Source of the DNA: Onchidella celtica | Lineage: Eukaryota; Mollusca; Gastropoda; Systellommatophora; Onchidiidae | DNA: 64,000 bases | Assembly (NCBI GenBank): GCA_963931925.1 | Contig: OZ007575.1 | Span: forward strand, 38,446,846-38,510,845 | Reading direction: 5' to 3' | In this document: piece after piece, positions 44,501-53,626 of the stretch | How positions within the stretch are numbered: the first letter of the stretch is position 1 | How the letters are laid out: each line of letters opens with the position of its first letter | The notes under the pieces: generated by a model | Seen by the model: the letters and a program-made list of their open reading frames with translations, nothing else | The model's database searches: none | What the model was told of the DNA's origin: nothing | Position numbers and translations under genes: made by a program

Positions 44501-45805
44501 TGCTCTTCCGCAGTTCCAACACTTCGCGGCCCTACACTCGCGCGAAAAGTGACCCACGCGTCCGCAAGTCCAACACTCCGCTCCCTGTGCTGCTCTAGGC
44601 CTGGGTCCCCGTGACCCCTCGCGACCGGAACTAGAGTCCCTATGCCGTCGGTCCTCGGCAAAGGTCACAACTCGCCCCCGGCCATTACCGCGACCTAGCC
44701 CTCCTGCTCGGTCAAACTTACCGGATCCATATGCCGGTGATTGGTGATAGCCCCTATGCTGCCCCTGGCCTTGCCCGCTATAGGCACCGCGCTGACGCGA
44801 CCTGTCCCCAAGTCCTGCCGGCGACCCTTCAACAACGGCGACGCACCCAGCATCTTGGACGTACGCCCTGGCGACTGGTTTGGACGGATGTGCCGTACGG
44901 TATGCCTCCGCCAACTTAGACGCCTCCTGCACCGTCGCGGGTTCGTTCTCTTTCAGGAAAGCCACCAGATCTTTGTGGCACGACGCGTACAGCTGGTCAC
45001 GGATCATTAGGTCTTTCAATTTAGCAAAATCCGTGCCCACATGCGCCAAGTCTACCCAGTTTGCGAAATACTCCGTTAGTCTCGCGACGAAGGCAGCAAA
45101 GTCCTCCCTGGTGTCTGCACGTGCTCGCCTAAACTGCTCCCGGAAATATTCCTCGGTACGCGCAAATCGGCGAAGCAGCAAAGCCTTCAGCTTATCGTAA
45201 TCTTGCACGTCTTCGCGCTGTAGCTCTTTAAAGTAGGTTAACGCTCGCCCCTGCAATAGCGATGCCAGGTACGTGGCCCATAATTCCTTATTTTCCCCCC
45301 ATTGCAATTGTGCGTTCAGTTCGAACCTGTAAAGGAAGGCGTCTATGTCGTCCTTCCGGTCGTCGAACGTAGGGAGCTTAATCCTAACGCCACCTTTATT
45401 GTGTACGTGCCGCTCAACCGTTTCCGTTGGCGTATTCCTCTTGAGTTCTAACTCCGCAATCTTTACTTGCGCCTCTATCTCCTTTAACTTTAACTCCCTC
45501 TCCTGAGCCTGTTTCTCCTGTTGCTGATGCAACTCCTTTAACTTAAACTCCCTTTCCTGTTGCTGAGCCTCTAACTCCTTCAACTTAAACTCTCTTTCCT
45601 CTTCCTTATCCTTAGCCTCTCTTTCCTGTTGCTTAACCTTAGCCTCTCTTTCCTCCTCCTGAGCCTTAGCCTCTTTTTCTCGCTCTCTATCCTTAGCACG
45701 CTCATCGCGCAAATCCGCCTGCTGTTCTTTAATCCAGCCGCGTAGCTCCTCTCCCTCCAGGCCAAGTTCCTTACCCAACTTCATTAGTTGTTGGAGTTCC
45801 GCCAT
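41594..45805 (-). CDS. Gag-Pol polyprotein lacking the integrase catalytic core
   Basis: A complete 1403-residue single-frame polyprotein. Residues ~20-135 form a Glu/Lys/Gln-rich coiled coil built of repeated EREFKLKEL-type heptads. A Gag core follows (~137-310), then two CCHC knuckles (CWTCGRVGHFSREC ~409-425, CWNCGRADHISVNC ~427-442), protease (RDTGS ~525) and integrase HHCC finger (~717-757). At residue ~791 the sequence jumps from KVSID to LADLRER. Compared with the element at 1-5905 this removes about 175 codons in frame, including the second Asp and the Glu of the DDE triad. The C-terminal GPY-like domain (WKGPY), RT and RNase H (RTDAS, QTDHKP) follow. The RT active site reads FFDD instead of YFDD. 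The start is the first ATG before the coiled coil. It cannot encode a working integrase; mobility would need an enzyme in trans (inference). Confidence 0.96.
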   Translation of the reverse strand: MAELQQLMKLGKELGLEGEELRGWIKEQQADLRDERAKDREREKEAKAQEEEREAKVKQQEREAKDKEEEREFKLKELEAQQQEREFKLKELHQQQEKQAQERELKLKEIEAQVKIAELELKRNTPTETVERHVHNKGGVRIKLPTFDDRKDDIDAFLYRFELNAQLQWGENKELWATYLASLLQGRALTYFKELQREDVQDYDKLKALLLRRFARTEEYFREQFRRARADTREDFAAFVARLTEYFANWVDLAHVGTDFAKLKDLMIRDQLYASCHKDLVAFLKENEPATVQEASKLAEAYRTAHPSKPVARAYVQDAGCVAVVEGSPAGLGDRSRQRGAYSGQGQGQHRGYHQSPAYGSGKFDRAGGLGRGNGRGRVVTFAEDRRHRDSSSGREGSRGPRPRAAQGAECWTCGRVGHFSRECRAAKCWNCGRADHISVNCPAGRIAANVDSSSSPCSPNKFHHAAACVTSDNGGGQYSKCPSCEKLLSSGVLPCGRKIPVINSCHTGGGLRVYPGFVGDEPVSVLRDTGSTVVGVHRDCIRDSQLTGETVPCIQFSGAIEKLPMARIMIDTPFLSGEVEAVVGCFPGAQLIIGNVSRVVSPSDENVQAWSQSKGIDFCAAVETRRRVADIDKIRPLATPAVNLDITPERLARLQREDPSLNPCFGEARTEKTRKYRNGSSSFFVQGGILFRMYVTVASVQKQVVVPRSLIATVLHLAHDVPLAGHMGSTRTKERVLKDFYWPSVYRDVRLYCRTCSACQKTTHRGRTPQAPLQKISTVSEPFKKVSIDLADLRERLSSARTIAEEASGIASKRAKDYKDRGSKLRIFKPGDKVLLLLPTDHNKLLMTWKGPYVIERVVSKVDYAIHIDGASKVFHVNMLQRFYERPQYLCAQTRPEETVFSTACTGVVDQLDCDVSDTEAQEELQIQLPELTATQGYRDVKINPDLTSSRSRELETLLASFPDVVTDLPGRTTVIQHQIKLTSDKPVFLRPYPLPFSSRDRVIKEVESMLKLDVIEPSTSPYSSPIVLVKKLDGSVRFCIDFRRLNTITVGDREPIPFQEELIASLAGSTWFSKIDLTKGYWEIPLTEESKQYTAFQTPIGLFQFKVMPFGLVNAPATFARLMRLVLKDIPNVVSFFDDIACHTSTWSDHIQTLTVIFQRLRHFGLTAKPAKMDLACPEIVFLGHIVGRGVQRPEETKIDKLVGLQIPKTKKQVRSLVGILNYYRKFIPNFSSLSSSLTDLTKKGQPDKVQWTSECQTSFDNLVTALSSSPILILPDFRSNFILRTDASDSGVGACLLQEKNECLHPVCYVSRKLLQRERKYSVIERECLAIVWSVQKLGRYLMGREFCIQTDHKPLTFLSKNRSSSPRLSRWALALQPYTFVIQPIPGTSNHIADYLSRA

Positions 45806-46715
45806 TTCACAGATTTATGGTTATGGTATCTATTATAAGACGACCAACCTGTCGGTATGATCACTAACGATACGACCAGAGACCTGAGATCACACCAGAT
45901 ATAACAATACCCAGTTGTCTCAAATACAATCCAGAAATTTACCTTTACAGCACAACTAATTCTATATCTACAAAATGTATAGCACTATTAATTATAAAAA
46001 GAATAGAAAGGACAAGAATAAGGAAATTTAGTAGAAAGACCACAAGGACGTCAAGGACAACGAACCAGACTAGGACAAAGACCTAAAAAAGAAAATATAA
46101 TGGAAAAAAAAATGCAACCTACTACGCCGATTACACTACAAGGTACGAACAAGAACAGAGTCTGAAAAAAAAGAACGAATCTACAGAAAGGTAGAAGAGG
46201 GACAAGAGAAACGTCTTCCTAAAACAACGAGGAAGATAGAACGCTACAATCTAAACAAAAATACAGGTCCCTACAGAACTGGTCACTGTGATGAACGAAG
46301 TTCCAAAGTTTACCACACCTTTTTAAAAGGATAAACTAAGTTCAACACAGCAAACCCGCGCCACCGCCCGTATAATCAATTACAACGAAAACAGAAAAAC
46401 AGCGGAAAAAGACAGAGGAAAAGACAGCCCTCAATCCAGGGTACAAAATTTCCACTTAACTTTCACCCTTGATTTCAATTTCTCCCCTTCCTCGGAGCTC
46501 TGGCCACTTGACTCCTCAGGCTGGCACACACACTCTGCAGAAATTTAAGTACACATTAATACATATTCATCAAAATACATAAATCATATCATCATGAAAT
46601 TTCCATTCATTCAACGAACAAAGACAGCACAAATTCCTACCACAAGATAAGTACTACGTGGACAAAGACTAAAGTAACAAATGCCCACTAACTACTAACT
46701 AAATATTACGAAATT
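45806..46715 (-). other. Retrotransposon 5' leader
   Basis: About 910 bp between the primer-site array and the gag ATG. It is A-rich on the + strand and has no long frame. Its LTR-proximal 254 bp (46462-46715) are duplicated beyond the 3' LTR. Confidence 0.8.
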
Positions 46716-46784
46716 GGACGAGCCCCCAGTGTCACAACGGACGAGCCCCCAGTGTCACAACGGACGAGCCCCCAGTGTCACAAA
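46716..46784 (-). promoter_or_regulatory. Triplicated tRNA-Pro-type primer binding site
   Basis: Three exact or near-exact 23-bp units (from 46716, 46739 and 46762) each contain, on the minus strand, the LTR terminus TTGTGACA, one C and TGGGGGCTCGTCC. The last string matches the first 13 bases of the tRNA-Pro primer binding site known from murine leukaemia virus; in the two LTR-proximal units (from 46739 and 46762) a 14th base also matches. The outermost unit merges with the true LTR end at 46776. The same triplet is present at 39941-40009. Confidence 0.85.
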
Positions 46785-48013
46785 TCCCAGACTGGGAGAT
46801 GTAATAGTTATGACAGGACGACAATCACGAACAAACAAGTTTAACACTTAACAAAACAGCCCATCAGACTCACACATTTATTAAACATAATTATACATAT
46901 AATAGCGCAATTACATACATTATATTATTGAAGTGACTGCCGTACAACGGCCTTATTCTCACACACACTCTCCCTCGGATCCACAATCCGGTAGTTACTC
47001 CTAAAGGCACTTCGGCCTCAGCCTCTCCCCTCAGGGTCTTAATAGCACATTAATAATTTACTGGCACCGCAGTCTCTCAATATCACCTTCCTATTGTCAT
47101 ACACCTTAGCATTCCCCTCGCACCTCAGCAGGGCAATAACACATTATTATTTCCATAGCCATCAACATGGCAACAACATAATATCAGTTCACTAGCCTAT
47201 CAACATGGCAACAATATAGTATCTCATTCACTCTCATATCTACGTCCCTGTCCGTGACCTGACTGCCACGACTTTATGTGCCTCTACTGTCCTGCACTGA
47301 CAGCCTCACTTCTGGCCTATGTGTGGCCTCCGGCCCTATGCTGGCCTATCCCCTGTGCTCATCGAGGTGGCTCTGCGGCCCGTCCCCGACACCTACAAGA
47401 ATAACATTACATTGGTATAATACCCTACCATTTCTATTCACTCCACCTCTCCTTACAACCCATGAAGCGTACACACACTAGTTCACCTTTCACTCACCAC
47501 ACATCTTACGGTAACACACCTCCATCGGAGTACACACTACTCACTCGCGCTACAAATCCGTGAACTCACTTTCATCTATCGCTCGTGGCGCACATTGCTA
47601 TATCCAATATCAAGGACTTCCACATTCCTCACATATACTTATTCACATCATGGTAATAGACGAATATAATATAATACATCAATCATAATAATCAATCAAC
47701 GTTCTACATACCAGTCATAACTGGAAAGACTCTCACTAGTCTTCTCGACTGCTTCCCTTTATGTCCGCCCGATGGGCTCTTATTCACAGGTCCGATCCGT
47801 AGGACCTTCTAACTTGCAGTGATAGTAATCCAGCGCTTTCGCCTCATTCAGACTTCCACACCACTCATACACGCACGCTTTTCCCACTTGTCTGCATGAG
47901 TTATTTTTACTCTTCCCCTTTCACGTCTTTTCCTATCCGTCTGTCGTGAGCTCTTCTTATTCCACACCCGCTCTGTAGCAATCCCCTTAATTGCACTCAC
48001 TCCACTCGTGACA
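46776..48013 (-). repeat. 5' LTR of the second retrotransposon (1238 bp)
   Basis: Same termini and length as 40001-41238, with a single observed base difference. It holds the promoter for the minus-strand transcript. Its outer edge (48013) abuts a copy of MITE family E. Confidence 0.93.
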
Positions 48014-48250
48014 GGCATATGCCAGACTTATGCCAAAAGGCAACTGACGATTTATTGCATTCCTGAGCAGGAGGGCTATCAGATAATATTACAGAAAAAG
48101 AAATGGGCAGGTAGGAATTTAGTGTAATAATCCAAGAGAATCATAATGGCATAAGTCACCAAATGACAGAAAAGGAAAGTTTTTTCTTGCTGTCTCACGT
48201 GTCAAAAATGATTTATGCCGTTAGCTTGAAACAGTGACGATACTGACTAT
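48014..48250. mobile_element. MITE family E, copy 1, truncated by the retrotransposon
   Basis: It aligns with the reverse complement of 56989-57218 over its whole length (ACTTATGCCAAAAGGCAACTG, GGCATAAGTCACCAAATGAC and others). The outer ~24 bp of the left inverted repeat are missing because the LTR begins there. Confidence 0.8.
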
Positions 48251-48666
48251 CGAGGATTCGTCACCTATTACAAATTGAATCATTGTCCAAACAACTGCTG
48301 AGGTTGATAATCCCACACCATTGCCATCTGGAACAAAACTCAAGCAGTGACGCCAACGCAAATAAATGCATGTACTGTATAAGCTACTGATCAGGAGTAG
48401 AGTCTATACTTTATTGTTTCTTACACGGGGTTGTATTTATGATAGTACTTTAAATTTATCCACTGACGTGGTCATAATGTCCTATCAGCAGCGACTTAGG
48501 TCAAAGTGTATCACAGACAAGCTTTGTGTCCCTGTGAGACCGCCTACGAGTGGTAGAGACACCTTTATAAAACATGGCCAGAAATTTGGAAGGCCAGACC
48601 CTTCCCAGAGCAGGATTCGAATCTGAAACCTCTCGCACCCGGATCAAACACTCTAACCATTAAGAA

Positions 48667-48703
<37 letters not shown>

Positions 48704-48796
48704 TTCTACATGTATCTATCTCTGGCGCTGCGAATCAAATCTACAATGACACCAGGTGCTGTAGCCACATTCTCACCGAGTGAGCAATATAATTAA
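48251..48796. other. Gene-free stretch
   Basis: No supported gene. A (TC)n microsatellite lies at 48670-48700. Confidence 0.5.
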
Positions 48797-49885
48797 TTAA
48801 TATGTGATACACTGCAGGTCCGGGAGCTGCCAAGCAGTGCAAGTGAAAATATTAGTGATTTCTTCTTTATATTTGGAGCTTGTCTTGTAATATACAAAGC
48901 TGTTGACAGATGAGTTCAGAGTTGTCGCCAGAAAGAGGAGAGCATTCCCCGTGGTGTAAAGGTTGTAATATCTTCCATTCACATTGTAGCCAGTTACAAA
49001 AATATGGACAAATCCTAGGGACACCATGACAGAGTTGCAAGCCACAAAAATGACAGCGACTACTAGTACCACTTTAACTAACCGCGTTTCCTTCGACGAA
49101 ATATTGATGTTTGTCGATTTCGACGCCTTGTTTGCATGAACCAGCCTCGTTTTTGCGGACTGCCGGAATTGATGTGACTTGTTCAAACCGGCCGTCATAA
49201 AGAGGCTGAAGCAGAAGACACTAGTCTGTACCAAACTTTCGTGGCCAATAACAATAAAGTTATAAATTTCTTGTATGGTGGCTCTGTCTGGTGTGACCCA
49301 TATTGACAATCGAGTGGTTGTTTTATTGTTGAATACGTCCGTTTTCCACGCCAAACCATGGCTCAGGTAAATAGGCAAATGGACGGAAAAGTGGAACATG
49401 CATAAAATAGCAACAGCAGAAACCATTCGGCGAGGTGTGATTATGGTCTTGACCTTCAGCGGAGTCACAATACATAGACACCGTTCAAATGATACAAGAG
49501 CGGTGATCCCCATGGAAATCTGACAGAACAGGGGATAAGGGGAGTAAAAGATGGCGTATCTAACAGATGTTGGATCAACAGTTGGGTGTTGGTTTCCAAG
49601 TTCCCATGCATGGCTGAGCCCTACCAGCAAGGACACGGTGGTTACGCCCAAGTCTGAGATACTGAGACACAAGAGTGCGATTGACACATTGTCTTTTGTT
49701 TGCTGCCTGAGAAAAATTTTGATACTGAGTAGATTCCCGGCAACGCCCACCAGGGATAAGGTGGATAGCAGGACAGTGGACAGTAGAATGGTCAGATAAA
49801 ACTGTTGACCGTCACTGATAAGAGTGCTTTCGACTCTTGATTGTTTGACAGCCGGAGCGTCTGTCGGTGTGCTGACTGTTGCCAT
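48797..49885 (-). CDS. Chemosensory-type class A GPCR (paralogue 2)
   Basis: A complete intronless frame encodes a 362-residue seven-helix receptor, roughly two-thirds identical by eye to the receptor at 9487-10503. Landmarks are GN at 50-51, SISD with Asp78, ERC at 134-136 and NSSVNSFVYY at 324-333. TM6 (about 268-293) is RLVKVVLVVAVIF and lacks CWxP. Unlike paralogue 1 it keeps a cysteine at the start of TM3 (Cys121), but the second extracellular loop still has none. A sequon lies at Asn187. The start has a good context (GCCATGG), and the N-terminus is ~15 residues longer than in paralogue 1. Same-strand placement 38 kb away suggests an expanded local receptor family, as is usual for gastropod chemosensory receptors. 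Ligand unknown. Confidence 0.9.
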   Translation of the reverse strand: MATVSTPTDAPAVKQSRVESTLISDGQQFYLTILLSTVLLSTLSLVGVAGNLLSIKIFLRQQTKDNVSIALLCLSISDLGVTTVSLLVGLSHAWELGNQHPTVDPTSVRYAIFYSPYPLFCQISMGITALVSFERCLCIVTPLKVKTIITPRRMVSAVAILCMFHFSVHLPIYLSHGLAWKTDVFNNKTTTRLSIWVTPDRATIQEIYNFIVIGHESLVQTSVFCFSLFMTAGLNKSHQFRQSAKTRLVHANKASKSTNINISSKETRLVKVVLVVAVIFVACNSVMVSLGFVHIFVTGYNVNGRYYNLYTTGNALLFLATTLNSSVNSFVYYKTSSKYKEEITNIFTCTAWQLPDLQCITY

Positions 49886-50136
49886 GGCTGTCGGGTAGTT
49901 AGCCTATCTCTGGTTGTCTGTAATGTAAAAGGAATAGAAATAAAAGATTGAACATAAACGTCAGTACCCAGAGATAGAATCACTGGATAATCTCTTTCTT
50001 TTGTTGAGATCACCAAGGGTTGCACTAAATTAACAATTGTAATTAGTCTATAATATTAATAAGCTTATATCCAGTCAGTTAAACGGCAATACCTTGAGCT
50101 TTTTTATTGAAGTGAAGGCAACATTTTTGTTCACAA

Positions 50137-50171
<35 letters not shown>

Positions 50172-50430
50172 AGTTTTAAGTCATTCTCTATAGAAGTGTA
50201 TTTCGTGGGTGATGTGAGCATTCTCCATAGTGTAATGCTAGCAGAATGGATATCCTGGAAGTCATCTCCTTGTGTAGAATAATTAGGAGATTGCTTTCGC
50301 CACTGTCACCAAGTCTACAGGTGTCTTGTATAATTTTGGTGGCGGTGGGTCTGTTGCGATGTGTTTACTGATTTTACATGTAATTTTATAGGTCTTCTGG
50401 TGACAGAAAATGGACTGTCGTAGAACCACC
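49886..50430. other. Upstream flank of GPCR 2
   Basis: Probable 5' UTR/promoter DNA of the receptor, with an (AG)n microsatellite at 50140-50171. No distinct core promoter element is certain. 50378-50430 is the head of the dispersed unit also seen at 53542. Confidence 0.4.
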
Positions 50431-50862
50431 GGTCACTGTCTGAACATGGAACCTGTTAAGACACACTGATCATTGTCTGAACATGGAACTTTTTATTTTT
50501 TTACGTAACACTGGTCACTGTCTGAACATGGAATTTTTTATTTACGTAACACTGGTCACTGTCTGAACATGGATCTTTTTATTTACGTAACACTGATCAC
50601 TGTCTGAACATGGTACTTTTTATTTACGTAAAAATGATCACTGTCTGAACATGGAACTTTTTTTTACGTAACACTGATCATTGTCTGAACATGGAACTTT
50701 TTAAGTCGCATTGATCAGTGTCTGAATATGGAACTTTTTAAGTCACGCTGGCTGCCGTCTGAGTATGGAACTTTGAGTCATAAAATGGTCACTTCTTGAA
50801 TGTGAAACTTTTTATAATTTAAGTCACACTTGCCACCACCTGAATATAGAATTTAAGTCACA
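50431..50862 (+). repeat. Minisatellite, ~11 units of 35-44 bp
   Basis: Units contain GTCACTGTCTGAACATGGAAC, then a TTTTTATTTACGTAACACTG-type half. The central units are nearly identical and the right-hand ones are progressively diverged (from about 50700 onward). Starts lie near 50431, 50466, 50510, 50552, 50593, 50637 and so on. Confidence 0.93.
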
Positions 50863-53541
50863 AAAATGTTCAACATTTTTTATATGAAACATTTTCAATC
50901 ACACGGATGGTTGATTAAAAAAAAAATGTTAATGATTTTATTCGTTGATGTTGTCAGGTGCTATGTCTATGTTATAGAGTTTGTCCTACTCGCGATAACA
51001 TATACATGTACATGTATTGTTCTTACCTTCGTTTCCAGAGGAGCGATTTACGAATCTGGACACGCCCTCACATAGTACATGTTCATACTGCCAGAGCAGA
51101 TTAGTAGTGTAAATTTTGAGGAATTAGCTTTTGGATAAAATTTACATGCACAAAGCAACGAATACCGGTATCAAAAACAAAGACTGTAATGAGAAGTAGT
51201 TTGAGTACAAAAATGTTTGAGGACGAAAACAATCGACGGCGAAAATGCTTTACTTCCAAGATAATTTGTGTAATTTGTGGGTTTTGTCTGTTTTGTAGTT
51301 AGTATTGGTAGTATGTGTATTTCTGTATACAATTTGTTGTTACATGTATTTTAGTGACACATGGAGGTCTGTTCCTTTGCAGCATGGGCATTTATTTTTA
51401 AGCTCACATAATGATGACCAAAATCAAAAGGGGTTGAAAGTAATTTCTAGTGGTGGAATGATATGAATTATCGTCATTGAATATTTCGTCACGCAGTCGT
51501 TCCTTGGTTAGTCTGTGGTTCTAATTGAAATAGGATGGCTTTGTGGGTCATTCTTTGTCCGATGACTGGGAAAGATGGTGGAGAAAGGGCGAGGGACACA
51601 ATTATTATACATATAGATGCATACTAAATCACTGTACTTAGATCCTACCAAATATTAATTCTCAAAGGAAAACAAAAATAATGCCCGGAACAATAAATGC
51701 CGTGATGTTGCAACTGAGAATGAGGCAGAGGTTATCTTCTACTGTCGGCAGGTTTCGAAATGCACCCTCTCCCCTCCTACTTTTTTTCCTGCCTACAGGC
51801 ATTGAATCAGCTACTCTAAAATTGTATTAAGTCCATGAATTAAGCTGCATTTTATAAAACATGTAAACACGTGTTTAAAAAAGTACACTCACGCTATTTG
51901 ATGATACAGCTGTGGCATATATGCCAAGAGTGAAACTTGTAAAGTCCATTAATTGCACTGGAAGTAAAAGGACAAATTAAATATAATTTATGGTATTTCA
52001 TGGAAGAGTTTGAAGCAGTGTAAGGTCCTTGGGCAGGCCTACATTAGTTTTTTGCCGAAGAGGATCATTATCTCCCCCCTAAATATATATTGCCACATAG
52101 TCCACTATTCGAGGGCAAAACAGTGAAAAAAAATTCGGAATAATCTGCGACCCCATGCATGATCTAAGACTGGCACCTCAAGTAAGGAGTCCTAGGGGAA
52201 AGCTGACAAAACCTTGAAGTTACAGGTATTAAAATCACTGAAAATGTTTTACATAGGTAGTTCTTTCAGTTAGGTTGTTATTCAGTTCGCTGTGGTATGT
52301 AACACCAATGAGTATATAAAGTAACAAACCTGACGTGTTTCTTTGTATACATGTACATGTACTGTATATTAAATGTAATACATGTATTCAATTTATAAAT
52401 TCCTGAGCACAGTCGGTAACGGGGAGTGAGGGGCAGCGTAAGGAAAAATACATGCGCCTGGCGGAGGCGTCATGCGCAACTAAAAGTTGGTGCAAAGCTA
52501 TCGTGGTGAACTATGGTAAACAAGCAACAAAAGAAAGGGACTGTTTTGATCATATGACCGAACTGGGTTGTTTGCACGGTGATTTTTTGTTTGTTTGTTG
52601 GGGGGGGGGGGGGGGGGGGTTGCAAGGATTTATCTAAGGTTGGGGTTACAGTTACTCGCTGGCCACATTAACATTTTCGTTGGAGATATGGCTGGTTATA
52701 GTAATGTTTTTGACAATTCAGTCAAAAAAAAAAAAAAAATCCCCACCTACTGTGGTACATTCTTTACCGAATGTTATTCTTTGTATTCAATTACTATAAA
52801 CCATTTAGCTACGGTATCTTTATTAGCTAGCTGTACTGGTATTGCCAAAGCCGAAAAAAGCTGATTCATGATCATCATTTCCCTGAATTATTCATGCTCA
52901 TCTCTGGTCCTTTGCCTTGTAAATTTTGCCTCGTAAGCGTCCACTGGTCTTTCAATTTCATGTTCATCTTATTACATGTACATGTAAAATGGGCCTATCT
53001 TTCATTCAGAACAGATTGGTCTTCCATTTAGTGCTTCCGTGTGAATGTCTGAATGGGTAATTCTCGCGGTGCTGTCTCAGCATTGTCAACTTTGGCGTGT
53101 TCAGGAATGCCCTGTGTATGTCACCGACAAAAAAAAACACCAAACCCGAACTACACGTAATTATGTTAACCGGGCTTCAGGTTTCCCATGTGTCCGTGAA
53201 AAATAAAAATTAAGCATCTTTATGGATTTTTTTTTTTTCAGTGCCAAAAAATTCAGAACTTTTTAATGCCCGTGTGCTTCAAAAGGCTTTTTAAAAACCT
53301 TTGGACAAATTTTGAAAACTAAGGACGTTTTAAAGGTCTTAAAAATCAATGTTTAGAGAAAACTACATGTACGGATTTCAAGGATCTGTCGGAACCCTAT
53401 TTTATTTACTCTTCATTTACAATGTAGTCCGATATGGCAAAGAACGGGAGTCAACTTTGACCTTTTTCTAAAGTTCTTTTTAAGCTGCTGTTTAAATACG
53501 GGTACAGCAACCATCTCCGTAGGCATGCTTGCAAAGACGCG
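50863..53541. other. Gene-free stretch with a G20 tract
   Basis: AT-rich, with TACATGTA repeats and an uninterrupted G run at 52600-52619. No supported exon. Confidence 0.5.
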
Positions 53542-53626
53542 TATAATTTTATAGGTTCACTAGTGATAGAAAATAGACTGCTGTTTGTAGTCCCACTGAT
53601 CACTGTCTGAACATAATGACTTTTTT
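53542..53626 (+). repeat. Single-unit relative of the minisatellite locus
   Basis: It matches 50378-50455 (AATTTTATAGGT, then GACAGAAAATGGACTG, which is GATAGAAAATAGACTG here, then CACTGTCTGAACAT). It carries only one copy of the unit that is repeated at 50431-50862. Confidence 0.75.

Larger units (their letters stand above)
39687..48013 (-). mobile_element. Young Gmr1-like retrotransposon, integrase-core-deleted, tandem remnant
   Basis: On the minus strand: 5' LTR (48013-46776), triplicated primer site, leader, gag-pol frame (45805-41594), polypurine tract and 3' LTR (41238-40001). Beyond the 3' LTR lies a second copy of the primer-site array and 251 bp of leader (40000-39687), truncated at 39687. 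The two 1552-bp terminal segments align without gaps at an offset of 6775. I found one difference between them (T at 41188, C at 47963), so the arrangement is very recent. No matching target duplication was found. Confidence 0.95.

Noticed and set aside
39680-48020. Target-site duplication for the second retrotransposon
   Set aside because: Bases outside 39687 (TTAGGA) and outside 48013 (GGCATA) do not match at 4-6 bp.
50431-50862. CRISPR-like array
   Set aside because: The units are contiguous head-to-tail with drifting length and no unique spacers, and the DNA is eukaryotic; it is a minisatellite.
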